Source: Lelliottia wanjuensis (GTDB lineage Bacteria; Pseudomonadota; Gammaproteobacteria; Enterobacterales; Enterobacteriaceae). From it: a DNA stretch of 64,000 nt. Below, piece after piece: positions 46,678-58,872 of this stretch (its first letter is position 1; the number at the start of each line of letters is the position of its first letter). The notes under the pieces are model-generated. The model was not told the origin of the DNA and did not search any database. It saw nothing but the letters and a program-made list of their open reading frames with translations. The position numbers were made by a program, and so were the translations under genes. The stretch lies in assembly GCF_030238365.1 (NCBI RefSeq), contig NZ_JASSOT010000056.1:26932-90931 (forward strand), in the 5' to 3' direction.

Positions 46678-47391
46678 CAGCTCGTCCGGGTGGATGCGCC
46701 GCAGATGGTAGTCCACCTGATAATCGCTGGTATTACGGAACATCACCGAATAATTGAGGAACTCGCCGCTGTCGCTGTAGGAAAGGGAGGTAATGCGCAG
46801 CAGCGGCGTCTGTTCCGGTAAGTTCATCAGGTTTGCCATCTGGCGGTCCGCCAGCACCGGCGTCAGGCTCTCGTAATTCCCGCTGATGGTGATCCCGCAC
46901 TCCTTCTCGATGTAATCAAACTTCGACCCCTCAAGATGCGCCAGCGACAGGTTGCGAAACAGCTTCACGGGCATAAAGCTGTCCTCCAGCATCAGCGGTT
47001 TTCCCTCGACGTAACGCACCCGGCGCGAAAAGTAGATCCGCTCATCTATCTGGATGCGCAGCTGGCTGGCGATAGCGGGCGGGGCGGGCATCACTTCAAA
47101 CTGCAATACCTTGCTCTGCACCTCTTTACCCTGCTGGCGTAGCACCTCCACCAGCCCGGTCAGATTGGTGGTTTCGTGGTGAACGTCCTTGCGCGCGACA
47201 AAGGTGCCGCTGCCGTGACGGCGCACCACCAGCCCCCAGCCGACCAGCAGATCGATAGCCTTGCGGATCGTCATGCGCGCCACGCCGAACTCCTGCGCCA
47301 GCGCTTTTTCGCCGGGCAGCGGGCTGCCGACGTTGTAATCGGACGAATTGAGCCGCAACCGGAGTCTGTCGGCTATGGATTTGTAGATCAC
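46645..47391 (-). CDS. yidP: GntR/HutC-family regulator YidP of the alpha-glucoside operon
   Basis: Winged-helix repressor with UTRA effector domain. 248 residues from a GTG at 47391, preceded by AGAGAGG; in-frame ATGs upstream (47499) lack homology to the family. DNA-binding part [25 protein letters not shown] contacts from about 90 ([14 protein letters not shown]). Divergent from glvC-aglB, which it probably controls. Confidence 0.92.
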   Translation of the reverse strand: MIYKSIADRLRLRLNSSDYNVGSPLPGEKALAQEFGVARMTIRKAIDLLVGWGLVVRRHGSGTFVARKDVHHETTNLTGLVEVLRQQGKEVQSKVLQFEVMPAPPAIASQLRIQIDERIYFSRRVRYVEGKPLMLEDSFMPVKLFRNLSLAHLEGSKFDYIEKECGITISGNYESLTPVLADRQMANLMNLPEQTPLLRITSLSYSDSGEFLNYSVMFRNTSDYQVDYHLRRIHPDELLAYPPEQHGQ

Positions 47392-47612
47392 CTGTAGACC
47401 TCTCTGCGCTGATTCATTCGGGCATTGCGTCTTAACATGTCCATATTTTGAACTGAAAGTAGACCTGAGTGAGCAAATTAAAACCATGAATGCGATCACG
47501 GAACGCAGCGGGACGCGGTGTTAGCCGCTGAGTAAATTCTTATCCTCAGTTCAGGCCAGCACAAAACCAATAAGGCCAAACCCCCTACAGGTTGTTACAT
47601 GAGGATTTAAAG

Positions 47613-50548
<2,936 letters not shown>

Positions 50549-50555
50549 TCCCGCC

Positions 50556-50578
50556 GACCGGCATCCCAGATGCCGGTC
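50556..50578 (+). terminator. Possible terminator after aglB
   Basis: GACCGGCAT-CCCAG-ATGCCGGTC perfect stem; the run after it (CAATTTACG) is weak in T. Confidence 0.4.
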
Positions 50579-50625
50579 AATTTACGCTATGCTGAAGCCT
50601 GCTTGCGCGACGACAAGGAGCCTTC

Positions 50626-50973
50626 ATGAAAATTTCCCAGCTGGGCGAAGCGCCGGACTATCGGTTTTCTCTCGCCAATGAACGCACATTTCTGGCATGG
50701 ATCCGCACCGCGCTGGGGTTTCTTGCCGCAGGCGTCGGGCTGGACCAGCTCGCCCCGGATTTTGCCACTCCCCTGATTCGCGAAGTGCTGGCGCTGCTGC
50801 TCTGCCTGTTCGCCGGTGTGCTGGCGATCTACGGCTACCTTCGCTGGCTGCGCAATGAAAAGGCGATGCGCCTCAAGCAGGATCTGCCCTACACGCGCGG
50901 GCTGCTGGCAATCAGCGTGATTTTACTGACGGTGGCGGGCGTAGTGATGGCGCTGGTGTTCTATGGCGGATAG
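50626..50973 (+). CDS. yidH: DUF202 inner-membrane protein YidH
   Basis: 115 residues, three hydrophobic helices. The family motif NERTFLAWIRTALG (19-32) precedes the first. Function unknown. Ribosome site AAGGAG. Overlaps yidG by 11 bp. Confidence 0.92.
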   Translation: MKISQLGEAPDYRFSLANERTFLAWIRTALGFLAAGVGLDQLAPDFATPLIREVLALLLCLFAGVLAIYGYLRWLRNEKAMRLKQDLPYTRGLLAISVILLTVAGVVMALVFYGG

Positions 50974-51310
50974 CCGCAAAGCGCGGCGGGAAGTCGATCC
51001 CGGCCTGCAGCCTGAACGCACATCGCTCGCCTGGCTGCGCACGCTGCTCGGCTACGGTGCGTTGATTGCGCTGGCGATTAAACACAACTGGCACCGCACC
51101 GGTCTGCCGTTCTGGGTATCGCTGGTGGTGCTGGCGCTGGTGGCGACAATTCTCTGGCGCTACACCCGCAGCCGCAATCTGATGGACGTGAATCGTGATG
51201 ATTTTGTGCAGCCGAAAGCGGTGCGTGACAAATTCTTGATCTCTCTCGCAGTACTCTCCCTCGCATTGCTGTTTGCTGTTACGCACTTACAGCAAATTCT
51301 GAATTTTTAG
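50963..51310 (+). CDS. yidG: DUF202 inner-membrane protein YidG
   Basis: 115 residues with the same DUF202 motif (ERTSLAWLRTLLGY) and three hydrophobic helices. Its start lies in the 3' end of yidH (ATGG at 50963), so translation is coupled. Function unknown; YidH and YidG probably form one complex. Confidence 0.92.
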   Translation: MADSRKARREVDPGLQPERTSLAWLRTLLGYGALIALAIKHNWHRTGLPFWVSLVVLALVATILWRYTRSRNLMDVNRDDFVQPKAVRDKFLISLAVLSLALLFAVTHLQQILNF

Positions 51311-51318
51311 GGTCGTCA

Positions 51319-51780
51319 ATGACAGGATGCCACGAGAGTACCCGCGTGGTTGTGGTGGATAACTGCAACGTACGTGAACCAGGGAAGGTGTATCAATCGT
51401 TACGTCAGAGCGGAAGCAAAAACCTCCATTTTTTACCCCAGACGCTGGGCGAAAAGCCCGTCACGCCAGAGGTCTGGGGCCAGTTCTTAACGCAGATCTT
51501 TGCCATGTGGGTTCGGGAGGATATCGGGCAGATTTCGGTGCGCCTGTTCGACGAAACGCTCAACGGCTGGTGCGGCACCGCGCTGTGCGAGAAGAAGGAC
51601 CTGCTGAAATGCCAGACCTGCCCTGGCCGCCGCTTATGCACGGCGGCCAATGACGACGAACTCTGTCAGGGCTATCTGGCGTTCTATGACTACAGCGCAC
51701 CCTTTATGAAAGTGATGCGCGATTTGAAAAAGCACAACCGCTCGACGCAGGAGCTGATGGCGCTGTTACGGCAGAAGTGA
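51319..51780 (+). CDS. yidF: YidF: SPASM-like remnant related to sulfatase-maturase C-termini
   Basis: 153 residues. The C-terminal half has a Cys pattern ([20 protein letters not shown], then [11 protein letters not shown]) like the C-terminal iron-sulfur segment of anaerobic sulfatase-maturing enzymes, but there is no radical SAM CxxxCxxC core. In E. coli it neighbours the sulfatase yidJ; no sulfatase gene is seen here. Likely a small Fe-S or zinc protein of unknown role. Overlaps dsdA's 3' end by 15 bp. Confidence 0.82.
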   Translation: MTGCHESTRVVVVDNCNVREPGKVYQSLRQSGSKNLHFLPQTLGEKPVTPEVWGQFLTQIFAMWVREDIGQISVRLFDETLNGWCGTALCEKKDLLKCQTCPGRRLCTAANDDELCQGYLAFYDYSAPFMKVMRDLKKHNRSTQELMALLRQK

Positions 51781-53067
51781 CGGACGGCCCTTCGCCAGGT
51801 ATTTCGCCATCTCCGCTTCCGGGACCATACCGCCGCCGGTCGCCCAGACGAGGTGCGTCGCGTTCGGCTGAACAGGCACCCGCACCGGCCCGGCCATGCC
51901 CGCCAGCGCCGATGGCTCGAGGCGAATCCCCTCTTCCTGCGCCAGCCAGCCCAGCATGTCGTACATGCTCTGATCGGACAGGGTGTAGAAGCCATCCAGC
52001 AGGCGCTCCATGGCACGTCCCACAAACCCGGACGCGCGCCCGACCGCCAGGCCGTCTGCCGCCGTGACGTTATCAATCCCCAGATCCTGCACCGCAATCT
52101 CATCGTGCAAACCGGTATACACCCCCAGCAACATGCACGGCGAATGGGTCGGCTCGGCGAAGAAGCAGTGAACGTGATCGCCAAAGGCCAGCTTGAGACC
52201 AAACGCCACGCCGCCAGGGCCACCGCCCACGCCGCACGGAAGATAAACATACAGCGGATGATCCGCATCCACCACGCGCCCCTGCTCGGCAAACTGCGCT
52301 TTCAGGCGCTCACCTGCGACGGCATAACCTAAAAAGAGCGTGCGGGAGTTTTCGTCGTCGATAAAGAAGCAGTTCGGATCGCTCTCGGCGGCCTTGCGCC
52401 CTTGCTCCACCGCCACGCCGTAATCCTGCTCGTACTCCACTACTTCCACGCCGTGGCTGCGCAGTTTGGCCTTTTTCCACTCTCGGGCGTCGGCCGACAT
52501 ATGCACCGTCACCTTAAAGCCGACGCGGGCACTCATGATGCCAATCGACATCCCGAGGTTGCCCGTCGAGCCGACGGCGATGCTGTACTGGCTGAAAAAG
52601 TCCTTGAAGCGCGGCTCCAGCAGGATGCTGTAATCGTCCGTGAGCGACAGCAGCCCCGCTTCCAGGGCCAGCTTTTCGGCGTGGGTCAGCACTTCATAGA
52701 TCCCGCCGCGCGCTTTAATGGAGCCGGAGATCGGCAGATGGCTGTCTTTTTTCAGCAACAGGGTGCCGTTAATCGGCGTCGCAAATTCCTTCGCCAGTCG
52801 GTTCTGCATGGCAGGAATAGCCACCACGTCGGACTCGATAATGCCGTTTTTGGCGGCAGTTTCCGGGAAGGCTTTCGCCAGGTAAGGCGCAAAACGCGCC
52901 AGGCGTGCGTGGGCATCCTTCACATCCGCCTGGGTCAGCCCGACGTACGGCAGCCCTTCGGCAAGCGAGGTGGTGCGCGGGTTAAACCAGGTGGTCTCTT
53001 TCAGCGCCATCAGATCCTCTACCAGAGGAAATTGGGCGGTTAAGGTGGTGATGTTTGCGTTTTCCAT
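51766..53067 (-). CDS. dsdA: D-serine ammonia-lyase (D-serine dehydratase)
   Basis: PLP enzyme converting D-serine to pyruvate and ammonia. 433 residues; PLP Lys in SGSIKARGG (about 118), Gly-rich phosphate loop GSTGNLG, and [10 protein letters not shown]. 17 bp downstream of dsdX in one operon. 3' end overlaps yidF. Confidence 0.97.
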   Translation of the reverse strand: MENANITTLTAQFPLVEDLMALKETTWFNPRTTSLAEGLPYVGLTQADVKDAHARLARFAPYLAKAFPETAAKNGIIESDVVAIPAMQNRLAKEFATPINGTLLLKKDSHLPISGSIKARGGIYEVLTHAEKLALEAGLLSLTDDYSILLEPRFKDFFSQYSIAVGSTGNLGMSIGIMSARVGFKVTVHMSADAREWKKAKLRSHGVEVVEYEQDYGVAVEQGRKAAESDPNCFFIDDENSRTLFLGYAVAGERLKAQFAEQGRVVDADHPLYVYLPCGVGGGPGGVAFGLKLAFGDHVHCFFAEPTHSPCMLLGVYTGLHDEIAVQDLGIDNVTAADGLAVGRASGFVGRAMERLLDGFYTLSDQSMYDMLGWLAQEEGIRLEPSALAGMAGPVRVPVQPNATHLVWATGGGMVPEAEMAKYLAKGRPSLLP

Positions 53068-53084
53068 AGTACGTCTCTTCGCGC

Positions 53085-54422
53085 TTAGATAATGAAAGAA
53101 AGCAGGAACGTGCAGCCAAGTGCAAGTACCGAGGCGATAAATGTCGCCGTTGTATAGTATTTGAAAGTCTCATTCAGGGTCGCGCCGCAGTATTGCTTCA
53201 CCAGCCAGAAGAGAGAATCCGTCACGATCGTGCAGCCAATGGCGCCAGAACCAATGGCAATGGCGATGATCTCCGGGCTAACGTTGGGGTAGAGCGGCAG
53301 CATCGGGGCGACAATCGCCGTCGCGCCCATCATCGCCACGGTGGCAGAACCGACCGCCGCATGCAGAATCAACGCCACCAGCCAGGCCAGCAGAATCGGG
53401 TGCATGTGCATGTTCGATAAAATCAGCGCCAGAGTGTCGGCCAGACCGCTGGTTTTGAGGATCGCGTTAAACGCCCCGCCAGCGCCGATGATCAGCAGGA
53501 TGTTGGCGATCGAACCAAAGCCGGTTTCCGTGTGCTTGAGCAGGGCGCTCATGCCGATATGCTGGCGAATCCCGAGCAGGTAGTAGGCCACAAAGACGGC
53601 GATAAACATGGCGGTGATCGGGTTGCCGATAAATTCCAGCAGCGTGTAGAGCGAACCGGGTTTGGCCATGTTCAGCTCGGCGATGGTTTTCACCAGCATC
53701 AGGCCAATCGGCAGCAGCACCGTGAACAGCGTGGCACCGAGCGTCGGCAGGGTGTGTTCTTCGCGCACTTTCAGGTCAGAAAACTCCGCCGGAACCGGCT
53801 TGAACGGCAGGCGATCGCCGAGCAGTTTCAGGAACAGCGGGCCACCCACCAGGGACGCCATCAGCCCGACCATCAAGCCGTAAACAATCACCGTGCCCAC
53901 GTCCGCGCCCAGTTTGTTGGTCACAAACAGCGCTGCAGGGTGCGGCGGCACCACGCAGTGAACCGCCATCAGCGCGGTACAGAGTGGGATCGCCAGTTTC
54001 AGCAGCGAGGTCTGGGTCTTTTTGGCAATCGAGAACGCCAGCGGGATCAGCAACACCACGCCCACTTCGACAAACAGCGTGATACCGCAGATCAGCCCAA
54101 CCAGCACCATAATCACATCGGCGGAGAGCCAGCGGCAGCGCTGGAGCGTCAGGCCGATGCGCTCCGCCGCGCCGGACACCTCCATCATTTTGCCGAGAAT
54201 GGTGCCGAGGCCAATCACCGCCGCGAGGAATCCCAGCGTGCCGCCGATGCCGCTCTCAATGGCATTCACCATATCCAGCGGGCTCATGCCCATCATCGCG
54301 CCGACGAAAAAGCTCGCCAGCAGCAGCGCCAGAAACGGGTGAAACTTCAGTTTTACGATGGTTAATACAATCAACACGATGCTTGCCAGCAGCGTCGCCA
54401 CAACCCACATCTGAGATCCCAT
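53085..54422 (-). CDS. dsdX: D-serine/gluconate-type permease DsdX
   Basis: GntP-family inner-membrane D-serine/H+ symporter. 445 residues, about 12 hydrophobic helices, beginning [20 protein letters not shown]. First gene of dsdXA, divergent from its activator dsdC with a 215-bp gap. Confidence 0.96.
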   Translation of the reverse strand: MGSQMWVVATLLASIVLIVLTIVKLKFHPFLALLLASFFVGAMMGMSPLDMVNAIESGIGGTLGFLAAVIGLGTILGKMMEVSGAAERIGLTLQRCRWLSADVIMVLVGLICGITLFVEVGVVLLIPLAFSIAKKTQTSLLKLAIPLCTALMAVHCVVPPHPAALFVTNKLGADVGTVIVYGLMVGLMASLVGGPLFLKLLGDRLPFKPVPAEFSDLKVREEHTLPTLGATLFTVLLPIGLMLVKTIAELNMAKPGSLYTLLEFIGNPITAMFIAVFVAYYLLGIRQHIGMSALLKHTETGFGSIANILLIIGAGGAFNAILKTSGLADTLALILSNMHMHPILLAWLVALILHAAVGSATVAMMGATAIVAPMLPLYPNVSPEIIAIAIGSGAIGCTIVTDSLFWLVKQYCGATLNETFKYYTTATFIASVLALGCTFLLSFII

Positions 54423-54637
54423 ATCTCACCTCACCCTTAAGTTATCTGCGGCTATTGGACGAAAAAACGGCACCGGCTGACAAACGATATAAATTGCCGT
54501 TCAGGTGAGCCAGATTGGATCAAGTGAGTGACGCCGTTCTAAAAAGCGCACTTATTACGGGGTTGGTTCACATAAATTCATCCAGAACCGGTATTCTGGG
54601 CGCAGAGTAATGACTCAGAAGAGAGAAAAAAGTCGCC

Positions 54638-55564
54638 ATGAACGATGAGAACGAGGTCGGAAATCGCCTGCTGAACGGCTGGCAGCTATCGAAAATGTAC
54701 ACTTTTGAAGTGGCGGCCCGGCACGAGTCCTTCGCGCTGGCGGCGGAAGAGCTGTCCCTCAGCCCGAGCGCGGTCAGCCATCGCATTAACCTGCTGGAAG
54801 AGGAGCTGGGCATTCAGCTGTTCGTCCGTTCGCACCGCAAGGTGGAACTGACGCCGGAGGGAAAGCGGGTCTTCTGGACGCTGAAATCGTCGCTCGATAC
54901 CCTGAACCAGGAGATCCTCGACATCAAAAATCAGGCGCTCTCAGGCACCCTGACCGTCTATTCGCGCCCGTCTATCGCCCAGTGCTGGCTGGTGCCGATG
55001 CTCGGGGATTTCACCCGCCGCTATCCGTCGATCTCCCTGACCATTCTGACGGGCAACGATTACCCGAACATGCAGCGAACGGGTATCGATCTGGCGCTCT
55101 ATTTCGACGATACGCCGCCCACGCAGCTTTCTCACCATTTCCTGATGGACGAAGCTATCCTGCCGGTCTGCACCCCGGAATACGCCCGCGAGCACGAGCT
55201 GATGAAAAACCCCGACAACCTGCGCCACTGCACTCTTTTGCACGACCGCCAGGCGTGGAGCAATGATTCCGGCACCGACGAGTGGTTTAGCTGGGCGCAG
55301 CACTTTGGGGTGAATTTGCCGCCATCATCGGGGATTGGCTTCGATCGCTCCGATTTAGCGGTTATCGCGGCAATGAACCACGTCGGCGTCGCCATGGGGC
55401 GCCAGCGGCTGGTGCAAAAGCGGCTGGATCGCGGGGAGCTGATCGCGCCATTCGGCGAGAAAGCGCTGAAATGCCATCAGCACTACTACATCTCGACCCT
55501 CTCCGGCAGGCAGTGGCCGAAAATTGATGCCTTTATCGACTGGCTGAAAAGTCAGGTGGGATGA
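54638..55564 (+). CDS. dsdC: LysR-family activator of dsdXA
   Basis: Activates dsdXA in response to D-serine. 308 residues, N-terminal winged helix (SFALAAEELSLSPSAVSHRI) and a substrate-binding-like domain. Divergent from dsdX, the usual LTTR layout; the operator should lie in 54423-54637. Confidence 0.95.
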   Translation: MNDENEVGNRLLNGWQLSKMYTFEVAARHESFALAAEELSLSPSAVSHRINLLEEELGIQLFVRSHRKVELTPEGKRVFWTLKSSLDTLNQEILDIKNQALSGTLTVYSRPSIAQCWLVPMLGDFTRRYPSISLTILTGNDYPNMQRTGIDLALYFDDTPPTQLSHHFLMDEAILPVCTPEYAREHELMKNPDNLRHCTLLHDRQAWSNDSGTDEWFSWAQHFGVNLPPSSGIGFDRSDLAVIAAMNHVGVAMGRQRLVQKRLDRGELIAPFGEKALKCHQHYYISTLSGRQWPKIDAFIDWLKSQVG

Positions 55565-55650
55565 AGAATTATTACGCTTAGCCTCTACACCAAACGGCAA
55601 AAAGCGTGCTAAATACAGCCTATTGCTTTCGATTCTTCGCAAGGTTAACC

Positions 55651-56739
55651 GTGTTAAAGCCTCTGATCGCCGCTGCGCTGATTTTCTCCTCTGGCTGGGT
55701 GTCTGCCGCTGAGCCTCCGCTGACGGCTGCGCGCTATGCGCAGCAGCTCGGCGTGGGTATCGACGTGGACTGGGCGCGCACCGAGCGCGGCATTCGTGAG
55801 TTCGACCCGCTGGAAGTGCGTGATTTTAAGGCCAAAGGCTTTACTCACGTGCGCATTCGCGTGGCGGGGGAGCCAACGGAAGCGCGGCTGATTCACCTGC
55901 GCAAGCTGGTGGAGGCCTGCGACCAGTACGGCGTGATCCCGGTGATTGCCTACCAGGCGGATGAGTACAAAAACGACCCGAAAGCGGATAACGAAAAAGA
56001 GGTGGTGAACTGGTGGATTGCCGTCGCGCACTACTTCGAGAAAAGCTCGCCGCTGCTCGGGTTTGACCTGATCTACGAACCGGCGGACAAGCTGAATCAC
56101 AACATCGCGTCCCTCAACCGCGTCTACGATAAAACGATCAAAGCGATTCACGCCATCGATGCGGATCGCATGATTTTCGTCGCTCCGCGCCTGCGCGCGG
56201 CACCGGAAGATCTCGCCAGCCTCCGGCTGCCTGCTCATAGCCAAAACTACGTGCTGGCCGAGTGGCACATCTTCCCGTGGGGACCGCTCAAGAATAACGG
56301 TAAATACCCCTGGACGTCAGGCACCGCCGCCGAGAAATCGGCGATTCGCAGCCGGATCAACACCGCCCTGCGCTGGCAGCAAAAAACCGGGCATGTGAGC
56401 TGGGTGGGCGGCTGGGGCGTGGGCGAATCCAGCCGCGTGACGCCGACGGCGCCGCAAATGGCGTTCGCGAACTTCATGGCCTGTGAACTGCAAAAAGCCA
56501 AAATCCCTTACGCGATTAACGCGGATTTCCAGTTTTACGACGGGGAGGAGGGGGCGTGGCGACCGGGACCGGAACCGTTATTGCAGGCAATGCTCGCCCC
56601 GGTGTGCGAAAAGCCCGACGAGAAGCCGGGCCATCATGTGATTAAATCGTCTGCTCGTGATGCGGCTCACGCGACGCCAGCGGCAGCCAGCACAGCAAAA
56701 TCAGCAGCCCCATCAGGGTCATCAGCAGGCCAAGGCTAG
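55651..56739 (+). CDS. Secreted GH5-like (cellulase-family) glycoside hydrolase
   Basis: 362 residues from GTG at 55651 behind AAGG; upstream ATG frame has no ribosome site. Signal peptide 1-22 (cleavage after VSA). (beta/alpha)8 features: GVGIDVDW, KAKGFTHVRIRV, EVVNWWIAVAHYF, LIYEPADKLNHN (candidate acid/base Glu), EWHIFPWGP, and WVGGWGVGES (candidate nucleophile Glu). It may act on beta-glucans or plant/host polysaccharide. The last ~33 residues (Ala/Ser/Pro-rich) are read antisense to the emrD 3' end, a 98-bp overlap. Confidence 0.75.
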   Translation: MLKPLIAAALIFSSGWVSAAEPPLTAARYAQQLGVGIDVDWARTERGIREFDPLEVRDFKAKGFTHVRIRVAGEPTEARLIHLRKLVEACDQYGVIPVIAYQADEYKNDPKADNEKEVVNWWIAVAHYFEKSSPLLGFDLIYEPADKLNHNIASLNRVYDKTIKAIHAIDADRMIFVAPRLRAAPEDLASLRLPAHSQNYVLAEWHIFPWGPLKNNGKYPWTSGTAAEKSAIRSRINTALRWQQKTGHVSWVGGWGVGESSRVTPTAPQMAFANFMACELQKAKIPYAINADFQFYDGEEGAWRPGPEPLLQAMLAPVCEKPDEKPGHHVIKSSARDAAHATPAAASTAKSAAPSGSSAGQG

Positions 56740-57826
56740 ACTGACCGGTTTGCGGCATCATGGCGGAGAGCCAGGCCAGCGCGCCGGAACCGATGTTTTG
56801 CAAACCCCCGACCAGTGCGCCCGCGGTACCGGCGAGGAACGGGAACGGCTCCATCGCGCCGCTGGTCGCCAGCGGGAAGAGCATACCCGCGCCGAAGAAG
56901 AACAGGGCAGCCGGGATCAGCAGCGTCCAGACGGTCATCACGCCCAGTAAGCCCGGGACCCACATCATCACGCCAGCCAGCAGGCAGCTCATCACCGACT
57001 GCCACATCAGGGTGGAAAAACGTTTATTCGGGCGACCGGCAAACCACGCCCCGAAGAATGCCGCCGGGATCGGCAGAATAAACAGAATACTCACCACCAT
57101 ACTGCTCAGCCCCAGGCCCGCGCCGAGTAGCACGCCGGAACAGGCTTCGAACACCGCAATCCCCGCCAGACCGCCAATCAACATCAGCAGATAACAGGTG
57201 AAGGCCCCGTTGCCGAACAGCGTTTTGTAGTTGGCGATAAGCTTCGTGCGCGGCGCACCCGTCGGGCGCGTTTCCGGCATCCAGCGCGCCATGCTGAAGG
57301 TGACAATAATGCACAGGACCAGCAGGAAGGCGTAACAAGCGCGCCAGGACCAGATGCTGTCCAGAACGCCGCCAATCAGCGGGGCCAGCAGCGGGCTGAC
57401 CAGAATGCCCATATTCAGCAGGCTGTTGGCGTGACGCAGCTGCGTCCCCTGGTACATGTCGCGCGGCAGCGTTCGCGCCATCACCCCGCCGACGCCGGTT
57501 CCCATGCCCTGTAAGGCACTGGCGGCAATCAGGATTGTCAGGCTGTGAGTGGTCATCGCAATCACCGTGGCGATCATGAAAATCGTCATGCCGACGAGGA
57601 TCACCGGGCGGCGTCCAACGCGGTCAGAGAGCGGACCGTAGACCAGCTGCGAGACGCCGTAAGTCAGCAGATAGGCGGCCATCACGCTCTGCACCGCGCC
57701 TTCGCGCACGCTGAGCTCCTTCGCCATGTCTGCAATCGCCGGAATATAAATGGTCTGCGCCATCTGACCGACGGCCACCAGTAATACCAGCATCAACAGT
57801 AAATTAACGTTCCTTTGCTTTTTCAT
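56642..57826 (-). CDS. emrD: Multidrug efflux MFS transporter EmrD
   Basis: 12-helix proton-driven efflux of hydrophobic compounds. 394 residues from the ATG at 57826, the E. coli length; an in-frame start at 57907 is not conserved. Motif A GPLSDRVGRRPVI and motif C GMGTGVGGVMARTLP are intact. 3' end converges with the GH5-like gene. Confidence 0.96.
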   Translation of the reverse strand: MKKQRNVNLLLMLVLLVAVGQMAQTIYIPAIADMAKELSVREGAVQSVMAAYLLTYGVSQLVYGPLSDRVGRRPVILVGMTIFMIATVIAMTTHSLTILIAASALQGMGTGVGGVMARTLPRDMYQGTQLRHANSLLNMGILVSPLLAPLIGGVLDSIWSWRACYAFLLVLCIIVTFSMARWMPETRPTGAPRTKLIANYKTLFGNGAFTCYLLMLIGGLAGIAVFEACSGVLLGAGLGLSSMVVSILFILPIPAAFFGAWFAGRPNKRFSTLMWQSVMSCLLAGVMMWVPGLLGVMTVWTLLIPAALFFFGAGMLFPLATSGAMEPFPFLAGTAGALVGGLQNIGSGALAWLSAMMPQTGQSSLGLLMTLMGLLILLCWLPLASREPHHEQTI

Positions 57827-58056
57827 GTCGCTGAATACTTTTGCAAAAAGAGAGAAATAAAGAATAAGTGACTGCGCATTCCCATAAATGCGCGAGGAAT
57901 CTACCACAATGAGATGACAAATTAAGCATCTCTGAGGTGAATGGTTGAGCGAAAGCAGGCAGGATTTGTAAACGATCTCGGCAACTTATGTTGCCACTGT
58001 ACAGGTGTTAAAGAGGGGCGGTTGCCCGCCCCTCTCTGGTGCGACTTGAACCTGAA
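57827..58056. other. Intergenic region between tisB and emrD
   Basis: 230 bp holding the emrD promoter region and, at 58012-58034, a GGGGCGGTTGCCCGCCCCTC hairpin which on the minus strand (GAGGGGCGGGCAACCGCCCC then TCTT) can terminate the tisB mRNA. Confidence 0.6.
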
Positions 58057-58146
58057 TTACCGCAGGTATTTCAGGACGGCATCAAGCAGTTGCAGTACCG
58101 CAACAATGAGTTTCAGGATAAGAATGACCATATCCACGACGCCCAT
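58057..58146 (-). CDS. tisB: SOS-induced membrane toxin TisB
   Basis: 29-residue hydrophobic peptide, MGVVDMVILILKLIVAVLQL plus LDAVLKYLR, differing from E. coli TisB at a few positions near the N-terminus. It inserts in the inner membrane, dissipates the proton motive force and promotes persistence. Downstream of a LexA box and repressed post-transcriptionally by IstR-1. Far shorter than normal gene-finding limits. Confidence 0.92.
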   Translation of the reverse strand: MGVVDMVILILKLIVAVLQLLDAVLKYLR

Positions 58147-58215
58147 ACGCGCCTCCTTCTGGCAGAAGGAGCACGATGCTGGCGTACCTCTCCGCCGCCT
58201 GTTGCCAGCACCTTT

Positions 58216-58234
58216 GTTGACGTAACACAGTGTG
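58216..58234. repeat. IstR-1 target site in the tisAB leader
   Basis: GTTGACGTAACACAGTGTG on the plus strand, an exact 19-base copy of the IstR-1 5' end (58467-58485). The minus-strand tis mRNA therefore carries its perfect complement about 70-88 nt upstream of tisB. Confidence 0.85.
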
Positions 58235-58338
58235 CTCATTGGGGGGTTAAGGCACTGACGGCACCACCCGTTTCAGCCAGGACTTCGTTGCGCCGGTGTA
58301 CTGCTTGCGGCCCCCCGTAACTCACTGCGAACAAAATC

Positions 58339-58370
58339 AGTATAGATAAATACTGGATGCATGAACAGTA
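58339..58370 (-). promoter_or_regulatory. tisAB promoter with LexA box
   Basis: LexA box TACTGGATGCATGAACAGTA (58351-58370; CTG-N10-CAG). On the minus strand a -10 TATACT at 58339-58344 lies next to it, so bound LexA would block the promoter. Confidence 0.85.
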
Positions 58371-58431
58371 TTTTATCGACAAAATCGGCGGGCTGATCCA
58401 TACTCAGATTCATCAAAAAAGAAGCCTAAAA

Positions 58432-58460
58432 TTGCGCGTTCGTGGCCGATCGCGTATACT
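58432..58460 (+). promoter_or_regulatory. IstR-1 promoter
   Basis: -35 TTGCGC (58432-58437), 17-bp spacer, -10 TATACT (58455-58460); start expected near 58467. No LexA box overlaps it, consistent with constitutive IstR-1. Confidence 0.75.
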
Positions 58461-58466
58461 TCTTGC

Positions 58467-58542
58467 GTTGACGTAACACAGTGTGTTCGCGGAAACCAAC
58501 CGCAAACCCTGAAAAAAAACCTCGCTCCGGCGGGGTTTTTTG
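58467..58542 (+). ncRNA. istR: Antisense antitoxin sRNA IstR-1
   Basis: Unstructured 5' part GTTGACGTAACACAGTGTG pairs with the tis mRNA over 19 bases, blocking the standby ribosome site and inviting RNase III. A terminator AAACCTCGC-TCCG-GCGGGGTTTTTT ends it at about 58542. The gene faces tisB in the E. coli arrangement. IstR-2 would begin upstream from a LexA-controlled promoter. Confidence 0.85.
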
Positions 58543-58670
58543 TTTTCATCATTCGACAAACGAAACGTGATCCCTGACGCAAATTCAGGTGGATGAAAAT
58601 ATTTCCATTGTCAGGCTCTGAATCCTGTGTTTGTATAAATTCTATCAATGATTCTAAACACAGGTCCTCA

Positions 58671-58769
58671 ATGACAACTTCCATGATGGCGTCGACCCTA
58701 CTAAAAACTGCGCAACCTGCCGCAGTGGTCGTCGTACGTGTGGTGGTGGTCGTCGGCAATGCGCCGTAG
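58671..58769 (+). CDS. ivbL: ilvBN operon leader peptide
   Basis: 32-residue peptide MTTSMMASTLLKTAQPAA followed by four Val, Arg, five Val and GNAP. Ribosome stalling at these Val codons when valyl-tRNA is scarce prevents the downstream attenuator forming. Same length as in E. coli, which also has Leu codons. Confidence 0.95.
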   Translation: MTTSMMASTLLKTAQPAAVVVVRVVVVVGNAP

Positions 58770-58792
58770 GGACTGGATCAACACACGAATCC

Positions 58793-58826
58793 AAAACCCC
58801 GCCGGCGCAAACCGGCGGGGTTTTTA
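58793..58826 (+). terminator. Attenuator of ilvBN
   Basis: AAACCCCGCCGG-CGCAAA-CCGGCGGGGTTT with T-run, 24 bases after the ivbL stop and 47 before ilvB. Confidence 0.9.
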
Positions 58827-58872
58827 GTTTAAACCTCCCCGGAAAGTCGGCTCAGAACAAAAGGACTGGAGC

